From Alphaproteobacteria bacterium (GTDB taxonomy: Bacteria > Myxococcota_A > UBA796 > GCA-2862545), in assembly GCA_020632925.1 (NCBI GenBank), contig JACKER010000015.1:62001-126000 (forward strand): 64,000 nucleotides of DNA, given 5' to 3'. Below are positions 47,460 to 56,974 of the stretch, piece after piece; within the stretch, counting starts at the first letter, position 1, and each line of letters starts with the position of its first letter. The notes under the pieces are model-generated. The model was not told the origin of the DNA, did no database searches, and worked only from the letters and a program-made list of their open reading frames with translations. The position numbers and the translations under genes are program-made.

Positions 47460-50400
47460 ATGAGCAAGGTTCGACAGACCCCTGGTCAGTCCATCACCGG
47501 CAGGATCTCCGGCCGCTTCCACACGCGTCGCGTGGGGCCGCGGGCCGGGTTCTTCCACCGGTTCGGACTCCAGGATCCCTTCGCGGTCGCCGCGCCACAG
47601 CAGCGACCGGACCGTCATGTGGCGGACCAGACGAGCCCGTTCGTCTGGCTCTCGTCCGCCGCGTACCACGAGGAGGTCGCCGCCGCGCGGTATCGCATGC
47701 TGGCGCGGACGGCCGAGCGCAGCCGGTCTCGCGTCGGTGAGCGGCTCGAGCGCGTGGGGCCGATCGCGGCCAACGTCGCGCCGATCCGCACGCTGGTGCC
47801 GCTGACCCCGACGGTCATGACCACCCTCGAGGACACCCCCGAGGTCGAGCAGCAGGACGAGGTCGCCGCCGCTCCGACCCGCCGCGCGAAGCCGGCTCAG
47901 GCCGCCGCGGCAGGTCGTCGTCGCCAGCGCCCCATCCCCGCGCCGACCGAGCTGCCGGTGGCGGCCGCGCCCCGTCGTGCGGAGAAGGTGCCTCCGGTGG
48001 CCGCCGAGCCCCGGCAGCGCCCCGTCGCCCGTGCCTTCCAGCGCGTGCAGCCCGCCCAGCGGACCGCCCGTTCCCTGGCGAGGATGGTGAAGGAGCTGCG
48101 AGGGAAGGATCGACGCGCCGTCGCTTCGGTGCTCGAGAAGGTGATCGCCACCGCGCCGTCGCTGGTCGAGGACGCCCCCGAGACCCGACGCGCCCTCGGT
48201 GAGATCCGACGCACCGTCTCCTCGCTGCGACCCGCCGCGCGCGCCACGATGCGAGCCGCCGAGCCACGATCCGTCGCGCCCGCCGGGCTGCGTCGCGTGC
48301 TCGAGTCCTCGCCCACGATGATCGCCATGGAGCGGCCGGAGGACCTGCTCGCGCAGCCGGACCTCCCGGTGGCCAGCGAGGGGCGCCGAACCCCGCGAGC
48401 GGCGGCTCCCGCGGCCAGGCGTGCTCGCCCCGCTCGGGCGGCGGCGTCTCGCCCGGCCGCGCAGGAGCGCCGCCGGGTCTCCGCGCCCGTCCCGACCGCC
48501 GGTCGCCGCACGGTCGCGCCGGCGCCGGTGGCCGAGCCGCGCGCCGTGCGCCCCGTCTCCCGCGCTCCGATCACGGCCCACGCCGCCCGACGGGCGGTCA
48601 CGGGCTCGTCGGCGATCCACCCCGCGCTCCGGTCGGCTCCCCGATCCGTCCATCCGGCGCTGATCGCCTCGGCCGCCGTGCCGCACGCGTCCGCCACCGA
48701 GCTCGGCGCAGCGCCCGCGCAGCGTCGATCGTCGCCCCTGGCGCGGGTGACGGAGCGTGCCCAGGTCGGACGCACCGTGCCGACCGCCGCCGCCCCGATC
48801 GCATCCGCCTCGACGCGCTCCTTCCGTCCCACCGCCTCGCTCGTCGAGGACCGCTGGACGGAGGCGGTGGAGGCACCCCCGGTCGTCGGTGAGCGTGCCA
48901 CCGCTCGTGCCGTCGCACGGACGGCCGCTCCCCGCACCGACGTGATCGCGGCCTCCGCCATCCCGTACGTGATGGTCGAGGAGCAGGGCGACGTGTTGCC
49001 GACCGAGGTCGGACCCGTCGCCTCGCCCGGCGTCGCGAGGACCCGTGGGGCCCCTGCGTCCGCTGGGGCCACCCGTCCCTCGCGAGCCCGCAGGTCCACG
49101 CCGGCGGCCTCGACCACGAGCGCCTCCCTGCCGAGCCCGGCTCCCGAGGTGGGTGCTCCGCAGCGTCGTCGCGCCGCTCGCTTCGCCCGCCCCCTCTCGA
49201 CCCCTCGCGGGCCGAGCGCGGCGCAGGTCGATGCCGGTAGCGTTCGCTCGCTGCGGCCGGTCGCCTTCCCGGTGGACCTGGTCCCCTCGAGCGATCCGCT
49301 GGCTGCGGTGGAGGAGCGTCGATCCGCGCAGGTCGGCGCCCGTCGCGAGCTCCGTCCCACGGGGATGTCCCCGGTGTGGCTCGAGCCCGAGGCGCCCGCC
49401 GCGACCGAGGAAGGCGCGGCGTCCGCCCCGCGCGCCCGCAAGGCGGCGAAGGCCCCGGCGTCGGCTACGAGCCGCACGAAGGCTGGCCGCGCTGCCGCCA
49501 GGACCGTGCAGGGCCGGTCGGCCGCGCCGGCTCCGGCGCCGTCCGCATCGGTGACCCGTCGCGACGCACGGGTGTCCGCGCCCGCACCGGTCGCCACGCG
49601 TCCGGCTCGACGGGCGCTGGACCGGGCCACGGTCACGCCTCGCACGGATGCCCGCGGCTCGCTGATGCTGCGTGCGTCGCCGACGGCGCACGTCCACCAG
49701 CTCGCGACGGTCGCCCCGGTCGCGCCCGCCGAAGCCCTGGTCGGGACCACGCACGACGCTGGCCCCGCGCCGACCGTCGGTCGCCGTGCCGTGGAGCGCG
49801 AACCGTCGGCGTCGGTCGTCGGTCGTCGGTCCGAGCGCCGCGCCGCCCCGAGCGCCGACCGCCCGACCCCGCAGGTGGAGCCCGCCGTCGGCGAGCGCCG
49901 CCCGGCGGCTCGGCGGATCGAGGCGACGGTCGCGGGTCGTGAGCGCACCCAGGCGCCCGTGGGCTCCGTGGCCCATGCCGCCATGCGCGCCACGCCGACC
50001 GCTCGGGTCGCGGGCGACCCGGCTGCGCCGCGGGTGCTCGCCGCCCCGGTGGCCACCACGCTGGCAACGCCCGAGCAGGTGACGGCCGAGGTCGAGCAGG
50101 CCGAGGTGCGTGGCGCCTCGCAGCGTCGCGCCCGGACGGCCACCGCCGCCGAGCTGCGCCGGGAGCGTCGCGAGGGTCGGTCCTCGCGGTCTTCCGCCGT
50201 CGCCGCCGCGCCCGCTGCCGGTCGCGAGGCCGCGCCGACCCCGTCGTCCGCGACCGAGCCCCGGGCTGCACAGGCCTCGGTGTCCGAGCGTGCCGAGCAT
50301 CGCGCGCGTGCAGGCGACCAGGCGGTCGGCCAGCGCCGCGCCGCTCCCGGACGCGCACCGGCGACCGAGGCCCCGGCCGAGCGCCGCGCAGCCGAGGGGC

Positions 50401-52844
50401 GTCCCGCACCGACGGCATCCGCCGGTCGCGGATCGACCGAGCGCGTCGCCACGCCTCCGTCCATCGCCGAGCGCCGTGTTCGCGTCGCTCGCGCCCAGGA
50501 GGCCGAGGTCGAGGCCGGCCCGATGCTCCGCGCGGCTGCTCGCGCCGAGCGCGGCGTGCAGGAGCGGGTGGCCCTCGCCGCCCCACCGACCTCGTATCTC
50601 GCCGCCGACACCGCGCCGCTCGAGGCGGACGGCGTGGCCCCGAGCAGCGCCTCGGGTCGCCGTCGGGAGGCCGCTGCGATCGTCGCGGCCGCTCGTCGCG
50701 CGCGTGCTGCAGAGGTCCCCGCTGCCGAGCCCTCCGTGAGGACGGCGCGGTCGACGGCCGCCGAGGCAGCGTCGCCCCGGGCGCGCGCTCGGACGCGCCG
50801 CGACGGTGTGCCGGCCGAGCCCTCCGCGGCCCGGACGATGGCCGAGGCGTCGGTCCCGACGCCCGCACGCGAGCTGCCCCTGCTCCCGTCGGAGCGCGCC
50901 GCGACCCGCGATCGTGCGGTGGCCCGCCTCGACAGTCGGGGCCAGGTGTCGTCCGGCACCGCGCCCGTCGGCGTGCTGGCCGCGACGCTCGGCGAGCTCC
51001 GCTGGCTCGAGCCTGCGGCCGGCGAGCCGGAAGCCGCTGCGGTCGCGCCGCGGTCCTCCCGTGGAGCGCGGGTCGGCCCGGTCGGGTCCTCCCGTCCGGC
51101 GCCCAGCGCACGGGTCCGCGCCCACGCCGCCTCGCTCCGTCGCGAGTCCCTGCCCGGTACGGTCCTGCCGCAGGCGCTTCGCCCGCTCGATCTCGCGGGT
51201 CTGCTCCGGGGCCTGGACGTTCCCGAGGCCCAGCAGCGGTCTGCCCGTCGCGCCGCCGCGCCGGCCACCGTGGCCTCCAGGCGGGTGTTGAGCGCCGCGC
51301 CGACGTACGCCATGCAGCAGGTGCCGCTGGACGAGGTGACGGGGCTCCCCGCCACGGACGCCCCGCGCGCACGGCTCGCTGGTGGTCGCGCGCCGACCGT
51401 CCAGCAGCAGGCTGGCCGTGTCCGTGGACAGGCCCCCGCTGCCGTCGCTCCTCGTGGGCGCCGGGCCGCGGCCACCTCCGCGGTGCACGCTGCCCTGCGG
51501 GGTGAGCGCTCCCGGTTGGTCTCCGAGACCTCCCGCCGCGTCGCGCACGGCTCGACCGAGGTGGTCTCGGGCGGGCGCGGAGCCTCCATCGAGGCCCGGG
51601 TCATCCAGGGCGCCGACGGTCGCATCCAGCGCGTGGTCGCGCGGACGGCCGATGGCGCGCTGATCCACCTCGCTCCGACGGCCCTCGGGCTCGACGCGGC
51701 GCCGCGCTCCAGCGCGACGGCCTGGGTCGAGGGTCGCGGCGGCGTGCCGACGACCGAGGGATCCTCGCCCGCCGCGCGCATCGCGGGTCGGGTCGCGGGC
51801 CCCGCTGCCGCTGCCCAGCGTCGTGCGGGGTCGGTGGACGTTCTCCCCGGCGTTCGCCGGACGGGTGGTGATGCGCCGGTGGCGCTCGGGCCGATGACGC
51901 TCGCCGCCGCGCCCGTCGACGACGACACCACGGCCGCTTCCGCGCCGGGTGCTCGTGCGGCTGGTCGGTCCGATCGCCGTCGGCTCGGCTCCACGCTCGC
52001 CGAGGTCGCCACCGAGCGCAGCCCTGTCCAGCGGGCGCGTGGTCGTCGCCGCGGCGCCGGTCGCACGCTCGCGGGTCGCGCGCTCGGTGCGGCAGGCGCG
52101 GTGACGCCGGCCCCGGGTGTCGAGCCGTCGTTCCTCGAGGGGGCGCCGGAGGGCGCCGCTGCCGAGACCCCGGCGGTCGGGGGCGCCCGCCGCTCGCCTT
52201 CCTGGGCGCGCCGCGCGGTGGACCCGACGGTCGTGACCGCCGGTGAGGCGGTGCAGCCCGCCGAGCCGCGGGTGCGGGTCGCGGGTGGTCTGATGACCGC
52301 CCTCGCTCGCGCCGGTGACCCGGAGGACGTGGTCCGCGTGATCCTCGAGCGCAACGCCGGGCTCGCGGCCGCCGCCAGCGAGCTCCCTCGGGAGGCGCGC
52401 ACGCTCGTCGAGCGCATCGCCCGCAGCGCCGTCGCCCAGGAGGCCGCCGCCCAGCGGGTCGCGAACCTCCCGCAGTACAAGACCTCCACCAAGCGGAGCC
52501 CGACGCCGACCTCCGTGGCCCACCGCGGCGCTTCCGGTCACTCCGGCGCCGGCGCAACGGTCGTCCAGGGTGTGGGCGCCAGCGGCATGATGCAGCTGGC
52601 TGGCAAGCTGATGAAGCTCATCCACCTGGCGCAGAACGAACGGCGCCTGGCGGATGCGCAGCGTCAGGTCCGGATGGCGGAGGCGGGGACCACCCCCAGC
52701 ACCAGCGCTCCCACCGGCGGTGAGAGCGTCGACGACAAGACCATGAACATGCAGATGCTCAAGCAGCACCTGCTCGATTCGCTCCTCGATCACTTCAACA
52801 ATCAGCAGCACCGGGAGGGGAACCCCGATGGCCCCAGCATCTAG
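47460..52844 (+). CDS. Giant Ala/Arg/Pro-rich CIS protein (candidate tape measure or lumen protein)
   Basis: 1794 residues. The N-terminus has PGQSITGR (8-15), then a folded-looking stretch to about 130. The middle 1500 residues are low complexity (Ala, Arg, Pro, Ser, Thr, Val) with recurring short hydrophobic islands such as PTMIAMERPEDLL (about 283), IPYVMVEEQGDVL (about 500) and PTYAMQQVPLDEV (about 1280). The C-terminus turns helical (MMQLAGKLMKLIHLAQNERRLADAQRQVRM, then MNMQMLKQHLLDSLLDHF). The end overlaps the LysM gene by 17 bp, supporting real translation. No ordinary helical tape measure is seen, so it may fill that role, or be cargo. A 210 bp gap precedes it. Confidence 0.7.
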   Translation: MSKVRQTPGQSITGRISGRFHTRRVGPRAGFFHRFGLQDPFAVAAPQQRPDRHVADQTSPFVWLSSAAYHEEVAAARYRMLARTAERSRSRVGERLERVGPIAANVAPIRTLVPLTPTVMTTLEDTPEVEQQDEVAAAPTRRAKPAQAAAAGRRRQRPIPAPTELPVAAAPRRAEKVPPVAAEPRQRPVARAFQRVQPAQRTARSLARMVKELRGKDRRAVASVLEKVIATAPSLVEDAPETRRALGEIRRTVSSLRPAARATMRAAEPRSVAPAGLRRVLESSPTMIAMERPEDLLAQPDLPVASEGRRTPRAAAPAARRARPARAAASRPAAQERRRVSAPVPTAGRRTVAPAPVAEPRAVRPVSRAPITAHAARRAVTGSSAIHPALRSAPRSVHPALIASAAVPHASATELGAAPAQRRSSPLARVTERAQVGRTVPTAAAPIASASTRSFRPTASLVEDRWTEAVEAPPVVGERATARAVARTAAPRTDVIAASAIPYVMVEEQGDVLPTEVGPVASPGVARTRGAPASAGATRPSRARRSTPAASTTSASLPSPAPEVGAPQRRRAARFARPLSTPRGPSAAQVDAGSVRSLRPVAFPVDLVPSSDPLAAVEERRSAQVGARRELRPTGMSPVWLEPEAPAATEEGAASAPRARKAAKAPASATSRTKAGRAAARTVQGRSAAPAPAPSASVTRRDARVSAPAPVATRPARRALDRATVTPRTDARGSLMLRASPTAHVHQLATVAPVAPAEALVGTTHDAGPAPTVGRRAVEREPSASVVGRRSERRAAPSADRPTPQVEPAVGERRPAARRIEATVAGRERTQAPVGSVAHAAMRATPTARVAGDPAAPRVLAAPVATTLATPEQVTAEVEQAEVRGASQRRARTATAAELRRERREGRSSRSSAVAAAPAAGREAAPTPSSATEPRAAQASVSERAEHRARAGDQAVGQRRAAPGRAPATEAPAERRAAEGRPAPTASAGRGSTERVATPPSIAERRVRVARAQEAEVEAGPMLRAAARAERGVQERVALAAPPTSYLAADTAPLEADGVAPSSASGRRREAAAIVAAARRARAAEVPAAEPSVRTARSTAAEAASPRARARTRRDGVPAEPSAARTMAEASVPTPARELPLLPSERAATRDRAVARLDSRGQVSSGTAPVGVLAATLGELRWLEPAAGEPEAAAVAPRSSRGARVGPVGSSRPAPSARVRAHAASLRRESLPGTVLPQALRPLDLAGLLRGLDVPEAQQRSARRAAAPATVASRRVLSAAPTYAMQQVPLDEVTGLPATDAPRARLAGGRAPTVQQQAGRVRGQAPAAVAPRGRRAAATSAVHAALRGERSRLVSETSRRVAHGSTEVVSGGRGASIEARVIQGADGRIQRVVARTADGALIHLAPTALGLDAAPRSSATAWVEGRGGVPTTEGSSPAARIAGRVAGPAAAAQRRAGSVDVLPGVRRTGGDAPVALGPMTLAAAPVDDDTTAASAPGARAAGRSDRRRLGSTLAEVATERSPVQRARGRRRGAGRTLAGRALGAAGAVTPAPGVEPSFLEGAPEGAAAETPAVGGARRSPSWARRAVDPTVVTAGEAVQPAEPRVRVAGGLMTALARAGDPEDVVRVILERNAGLAAAASELPREARTLVERIARSAVAQEAAAQRVANLPQYKTSTKRSPTPTSVAHRGASGHSGAGATVVQGVGASGMMQLAGKLMKLIHLAQNERRLADAQRQVRMAEAGTTPSTSAPTGGESVDDKTMNMQMLKQHLLDSLLDHFNNQQHREGNPDGPSI

Positions 52845-55227
52845 TGGCAGCAAGGCGTTCTTCACGAACGTGGACACGGGGTCCGTCTTCTTCGTCCAGT
52901 TCAACCCGAAAGAGTTCAAGCTGGACGAGAAGGCGAACTGGAAGGCGTCCGACGAGCACGAGAACGACGTGCCCCTCCTGACGTACGAGAAGGGGGAGCC
53001 GACGGTCGTGACGATGGACCTCGTCTTCGACTCCACCGACGACGGCACCGACGTCTACAAGAAGTACGTCGAGCCGCTCCGCGACTTCCTGACCGCGGAC
53101 GTGAACGTGTCGGACAACGAGGGCGACAAGATGAAGCGCCCTCCGTTCTGCCAGTTCACGTGGGCGAGCTTCACCTTCCACTGCGTGGTGGAGAAGATCA
53201 GCGCGACCTGCCTGATGTTCAAGCCGGACGGGACGGCGCTGCGCGCCAAGGTCCAGGTCGGCCTGAAGGAGCGCGTCCGCAACGTCAACGGCGGTGGGAC
53301 CGACTCGGTCACCCTGTCCGCGGTGGGCTCGATGTTCAGCGGTGCCGCCGGCAAGGCGAACACCTACACCATCCAGCACGGTGACACGCTGTCGAGCGTC
53401 GCGGCCAAGACCAAGGCCAAGGCGCGGGACATCGCGCGGGCGAACAACATCGCCGACCCGATCAACCTCCCGCCCGGCAAGAAGCTGGTGATCCCGGCCG
53501 ACTCGAAGCTGGCCGACATCCTGGCCCAGCAGGGCAAGCGCAAGCAGGACGGGAACTGGCAGGGTCCGCCCTCCGGTCCCGGTCCGCGCGCCCGCGGCGG
53601 GTACCTCGGTGGTGCGCCCTCCACCTTCGACGAGGTGGTGGGGCTGGACTACGACGTCGATCCGGGCGGGATCGCGGCCCAGTACATGTCCTTCTCCAAG
53701 ATGGACTACGACGTTCGCGGTGACAGCGAAGGCTCGATGGGCACGGCCGGCAAGGGCATCGGCCTCGGGACCGACAAGAAGAGCGCGCTGGCCGAGTTCT
53801 TCCGCAACGACGCCACGCCCGACGAGCAGGGCGGCGCGAAGTCGGCCCTCGGGTACGACGTTCGCGGCGACAGCGAGGGCTCGATGGGCACGGCCGGCAA
53901 GGGCATCGGCCTCGGGACCGACAAGAAGAGCGCGCTGGCCGAGTTCTTCCGGAACGAGGCGACGCCGGACGAGCAGGCCGCGGCGAAGGCCGCCCTCGGG
54001 TACGACGTTCGCGGCGACAGCGAGGGCGCGTTCGGCACCGCGGGCAAGGGCATCGGCCTCGGCGTCGACAAGGACAGCGAGGGCACCTTCGGCGACGCCG
54101 GCAAGCACTTCGCCGGGGGCGACTTCGGTGACAGCGGTCTGGCCGAGGCCTTCCGCAACGACGCCACCCCCGACGAGCAGGGCTCCGGTCCGACCGCCAT
54201 GGGGTACGACGTCCGTGGTGGGTCCGAGGGCACGTTCGGCGACGCCGGCAAGGCCCACAGCCTCGGTGGCGAAGGCGGCGGCGGGCTCGCCGGGGCCTTC
54301 CGCAACGACGCCACCCCGGACGCCGAGGGCGCTGGCCCGACCGCGATGGGGTACGACGTACGCGGCGGCTCCGAAGGGACCTTCGGCGATGCCGGCAAGG
54401 CGCACGGCCTGGGTGGCGAAGGTGGTGGCGGCCTCGCGGGCGCCTTCCGCAACAACGCCACGCCGGACGCGCAGGGCGCGGGTCCGGACGCGCAGGGCTA
54501 CGGCGGCTACGGCTCGTCGGACGGGACCTTCGGGACCTCCGGTGACGGCGCTGGCCCCGGTGGCGGCGGCGGTGCTGGCTTCGGCGTGCACGCCGGCGGC
54601 CAGGGCGGCGCTGGCGGTGGCGGCGGCGCTGGAGCCCACCTGAGCGGCGCTGGAGCGATCCGGCAGGGCGCGATGGAGGGCAGCGGCCTCGGTGGCGGCG
54701 CGGGTGCCGGTGGCATCGGCGGCGGTGCGGGCGGCGCTGGTGGTGCCGGCGGCGTCGGCGGCTACGGTGCCGGCGGATCCGAGAACGCGATGGGCTCGGC
54801 CGGTCGTGGCGCCGGCAGCGGCGGCGGCAACGGCAGCCTGCGCGACATGCTCGCTGCGCACGGCCGGGTCGACGATCAGGCCGCGGGCGGTGCCGGCGGC
54901 TCGTTCGGCGGCGGTGGCGGCGGCGCGGAGGGCGTCGACTACGGCTCCCACACCGGCGGCCTCGCGAGCGAGGGTGGCGGTGGAGCGCAGGGCAGCAGCG
55001 GTGACGGCAGCCTGAAGGACCTGCTCGCGGCGCATGGTCGCGTCGATGGGCAGGCCGAGGGTGCCGGCGGCGGTGGCCCGGCGGGCATCGGTGATGCCGG
55101 AGACGCCGTGGGCGGCGGTCGGCGCGCGGCTGCCAAGGACGCGCTCGCCGGAAAGGGCGGCGCGGACTTCAAGAAGGCCTTCGAGGCGGCCAAGAAGGTC
55201 GCAGACGCGAAGAAGCAGGGCGAGTGA
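52828..55227 (+). CDS. LysM baseplate-tube adaptor (Afp7-like) with tandem-repeat Gly-rich extension
   Basis: 799 residues. Residues 1-160 resemble the N-terminal domain of CIS tube/LysM proteins (FFVQFNPKEFKLDEKANWK, YEKGEPTVVTMDLVFD). A LysM module lies at 180-224 (YTIQHGDTLSSVAAK ... LPPGKKLVIP). Usual members end about here; this one continues with five near-perfect repeats (293-556) beginning YDVRG, then a very Gly/Ala-rich stretch (about 570-760) with two copies of SLxDxLAAHGRVD, and a charged helical end (DFKKAFEAAKKVADAKKQ). The LysM end should join tube and hub; the extension is unexplained. Confidence 0.82.
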   Translation: MAPASSGSKAFFTNVDTGSVFFVQFNPKEFKLDEKANWKASDEHENDVPLLTYEKGEPTVVTMDLVFDSTDDGTDVYKKYVEPLRDFLTADVNVSDNEGDKMKRPPFCQFTWASFTFHCVVEKISATCLMFKPDGTALRAKVQVGLKERVRNVNGGGTDSVTLSAVGSMFSGAAGKANTYTIQHGDTLSSVAAKTKAKARDIARANNIADPINLPPGKKLVIPADSKLADILAQQGKRKQDGNWQGPPSGPGPRARGGYLGGAPSTFDEVVGLDYDVDPGGIAAQYMSFSKMDYDVRGDSEGSMGTAGKGIGLGTDKKSALAEFFRNDATPDEQGGAKSALGYDVRGDSEGSMGTAGKGIGLGTDKKSALAEFFRNEATPDEQAAAKAALGYDVRGDSEGAFGTAGKGIGLGVDKDSEGTFGDAGKHFAGGDFGDSGLAEAFRNDATPDEQGSGPTAMGYDVRGGSEGTFGDAGKAHSLGGEGGGGLAGAFRNDATPDAEGAGPTAMGYDVRGGSEGTFGDAGKAHGLGGEGGGGLAGAFRNNATPDAQGAGPDAQGYGGYGSSDGTFGTSGDGAGPGGGGGAGFGVHAGGQGGAGGGGGAGAHLSGAGAIRQGAMEGSGLGGGAGAGGIGGGAGGAGGAGGVGGYGAGGSENAMGSAGRGAGSGGGNGSLRDMLAAHGRVDDQAAGGAGGSFGGGGGGAEGVDYGSHTGGLASEGGGGAQGSSGDGSLKDLLAAHGRVDGQAEGAGGGGPAGIGDAGDAVGGGRRAAAKDALAGKGGADFKKAFEAAKKVADAKKQGE
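53704..54495 (+). repeat. Five in-frame tandem repeats inside the LysM protein
   Basis: Units begin at 53704, 53851, 53998, 54202 and 54349. Four are 147 bp (49 codons); the third is 204 bp and holds an internal partial duplication. Each unit encodes YDVRG(D/G)SEG, then G(T/D)AGK, LAE(F/A)FRN(D/E)ATPD. The first two are almost identical in DNA, so recent duplication is likely; copy number may vary between strains. Confidence 0.9.
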
Positions 55228-55237
55228 CAATCCTGGG

Positions 55238-55255
55238 GCGGCCTCTCCCGGCCGC
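55238..55255 (+). terminator. Weak stem-loop between LysM and hub genes
   Basis: GCGGCC and GGCCGC pair around TCTCCC, followed by TCCTTTCGTTC. A short stem without a T-run, so at most an attenuator. The hub gene behind it has a strong GAGGAGG site at about 55276-55282. Confidence 0.35.
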
Positions 55256-55289
55256 TCCTTTCGTTCAAGGAATCTGAGGAGGCGAGGAG

Positions 55290-56318
55290 ATGCCCTCGAC
55301 GACGAATGTGAACGAGACGGCCCGCTACACGCTGAACATGGCGGGCAAGGAGGTCAGCCAGGCCGAACCCCTCGGGCTGGAGGCGATCTCCGTCGAAGAC
55401 CACCAGGACATGATCGGCATGGCCGAGCTCACCTTCGCGGGTGGCCTCGGGATGTCGTGGTCGTCCATCAAGATGGACTCCCCCCTGGACATGAACTTCG
55501 GCGGCGACACCTTCAAGGTGTTCTCCGGGCTCGTGGTCGGCATGAAGCACGCGTACCAGAACGGTCGTGACACGCTGACGATCCGGGCCATGGATCCGCT
55601 GTGCAAGCTCCAGGCGTCGCGGAAGACCAAGACCTTCGACAAGATGAAGGACTCGGACATGTTCTCCCAGATCATCAGCGAAGCCGGGCTGCAGCTCGGC
55701 AACGTCGAGGCGACGGAGGAGGAACACCCGTACACCTTCCAGCGGAACGAGTCGATGCTCGAGTTCGTCCGCCGGCTGGCCGCCCGCAACGGCATGGTGG
55801 TTCGCGCGATGGAGGGCAAGATCGACATGGTCAAGCCCCAGGCGATGGGCAGCAACTCCATCCCCAAGACCCAGCTCATCTCGCTGGACTACGAGATGTC
55901 GCCCAAGGCGCTGCCGAAGAACACCACGGTGGTCGGCTGGGACTACAACAAGAAGGAGAAGGTGGAGGGGAAGGCGAGCGCTGGTGACATCAGCACCATC
56001 GGCGGCGGCGCCAACGCCGTGTCCGACGCCCCCACCTGGATCGGCGACAACTACATCTCCGACGTGTACACCGGGTCGCAGTCCATGGCGAAGAACATGG
56101 CGACGGCCGAGCTGAACCGGATGTCGCGCAACTTCCTCAAGGGTCGCGCGGTCGTCCAGGGCAACGGCAGGCTTCACGTCGGCGCCGGCGTCGACTTCCA
56201 GGACCACCGGCCCGGGTTCAACGCCTCCGTCATGGTGAACTCCTCCCGGCACCGGGTGTTCCAGGGCTCGGGCCACACGACCGAGATCCAGTTCGTGTCG
56301 AACACCAAGCCGCAGTAA
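55290..56318 (+). CDS. Spike hub protein (gp27/VgrG-like, phage late control D family)
   Basis: 342 residues. The gp27-like fold: VEDHQDMIGMAELTF, FKVFSGLVVGMKHAYQNGRDTLTIRAMDPLCKL, FSQIISEAGL, YTFQRNESMLEFVRRLAARNGM, and late RVFQGSGHTTEIQF. It forms the trimeric hub on which the tube is built. It stops before the OB-fold and beta-helix needle found in full-length VgrG/Afp8, and no PAAR tip gene follows in the window, so spike tip parts must be elsewhere or absent. Confidence 0.85.
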   Translation: MPSTTNVNETARYTLNMAGKEVSQAEPLGLEAISVEDHQDMIGMAELTFAGGLGMSWSSIKMDSPLDMNFGGDTFKVFSGLVVGMKHAYQNGRDTLTIRAMDPLCKLQASRKTKTFDKMKDSDMFSQIISEAGLQLGNVEATEEEHPYTFQRNESMLEFVRRLAARNGMVVRAMEGKIDMVKPQAMGSNSIPKTQLISLDYEMSPKALPKNTTVVGWDYNKKEKVEGKASAGDISTIGGGANAVSDAPTWIGDNYISDVYTGSQSMAKNMATAELNRMSRNFLKGRAVVQGNGRLHVGAGVDFQDHRPGFNASVMVNSSRHRVFQGSGHTTEIQFVSNTKPQ

Positions 56319-56342
56319 GCCGCTCGATCGAGCCGCACGGAG

Positions 56343-56376
56343 GCCCCCGGAGACCACGACAGGTCCCGGGGGCTTT
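56343..56376 (+). terminator. Terminator after the hub gene
   Basis: GCCCCCGG (56343-56350) and CCGGGGGC (56366-56373) form a perfect 8 bp stem with a 15-base loop, followed by TTTCTCGTT. It lies 24 bp after the hub stop. The 212 bp gap that follows probably carries a new promoter for the baseplate genes, though no clear box was seen. Confidence 0.7.
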
Positions 56377-56530
56377 CTCGTTCGGCGCGCGAAGATCGCA
56401 CACCGCGCGGCGCGATCCGCGATCGGCGTAACGGGCGTCGGAAGTGCAGGGTTGAAGGCCAAGGCTCGCCGGGGCTTCCGGTTCTGGGGCGGGTGTGGTG
56501 CAATCGCCCACCCGAAGGTCGGAGGAGGCG

Positions 56531-56911
56531 GTGGAGAAGGAGTTCCTCGGTCGTGGTTGGCGCTTTCCGTTCGGCTTCCAGGCCTCCAACGGGGCCGTCG
56601 CCATGAGCGAGTACGAGGCCAACATCCGCGAGTGCGTCACGATCATCCTCGGGACGCGCCCCGGAGAGCGGCAGATGATGCCGGACTTCGGCTGCCGCAT
56701 CCACGAGCTGATGTTCAGCCCGGACACGCGCGCGACCAGCTCGCTCATCGCCCACTACGTCGAGGAGGCGCTGATCCGGTGGGAGCCTCGGGTCGAGGTC
56801 ACCAAGGTCGACGCGTTCCCCGACCGCACCGGCGGCATCCGCGTCCTCGTCCACTACCGCATCAAGTCCACCGAGGAGCTCCAGGAGCTGACGTTGATGC
56901 TGGCAGGCTGA
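56531..56911 (+). CDS. Baseplate wedge protein, gp25/GPW family (Afp9-like)
   Basis: 126 residues from GTG 56531 with GGAGGAGG just upstream. FLGRGWRFPFGFQASNGAVAMSEYEANIRECVTIILGTRPGERQMMPDFGCRIHELMF is the classical gp25 pattern, read here in full family order; the conserved Glu and Arg-Pro-Gly-Glu-Arg loop are present. gp25 joins sheath and baseplate and starts sheath assembly. The large baseplate-J gene follows after 63 bp. Confidence 0.94.
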   Translation: MEKEFLGRGWRFPFGFQASNGAVAMSEYEANIRECVTIILGTRPGERQMMPDFGCRIHELMFSPDTRATSSLIAHYVEEALIRWEPRVEVTKVDAFPDRTGGIRVLVHYRIKSTEELQELTLMLAG

Positions 56912-56974
56912 GCCGCCGCCCACGTCGCCCCCTTCCGCCCCTCGCTCCGCATCCGGAAGAACCCGCAGGACCCC

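Noticed and set aside
47346..53048. A 1900-codon open frame on the minus strand opposite the giant CIS gene
   Set aside because: It runs through the start of the LysM gene and the end of the giant gene, has no ribosome binding site or domain, and is explained by GC-rich codon bias of the plus-strand gene.
53704..54495. Regular repeats that could suggest a CRISPR array
   Set aside because: Unit length 147 bp, in frame, no spacers; they are protein-coding tandem repeats.
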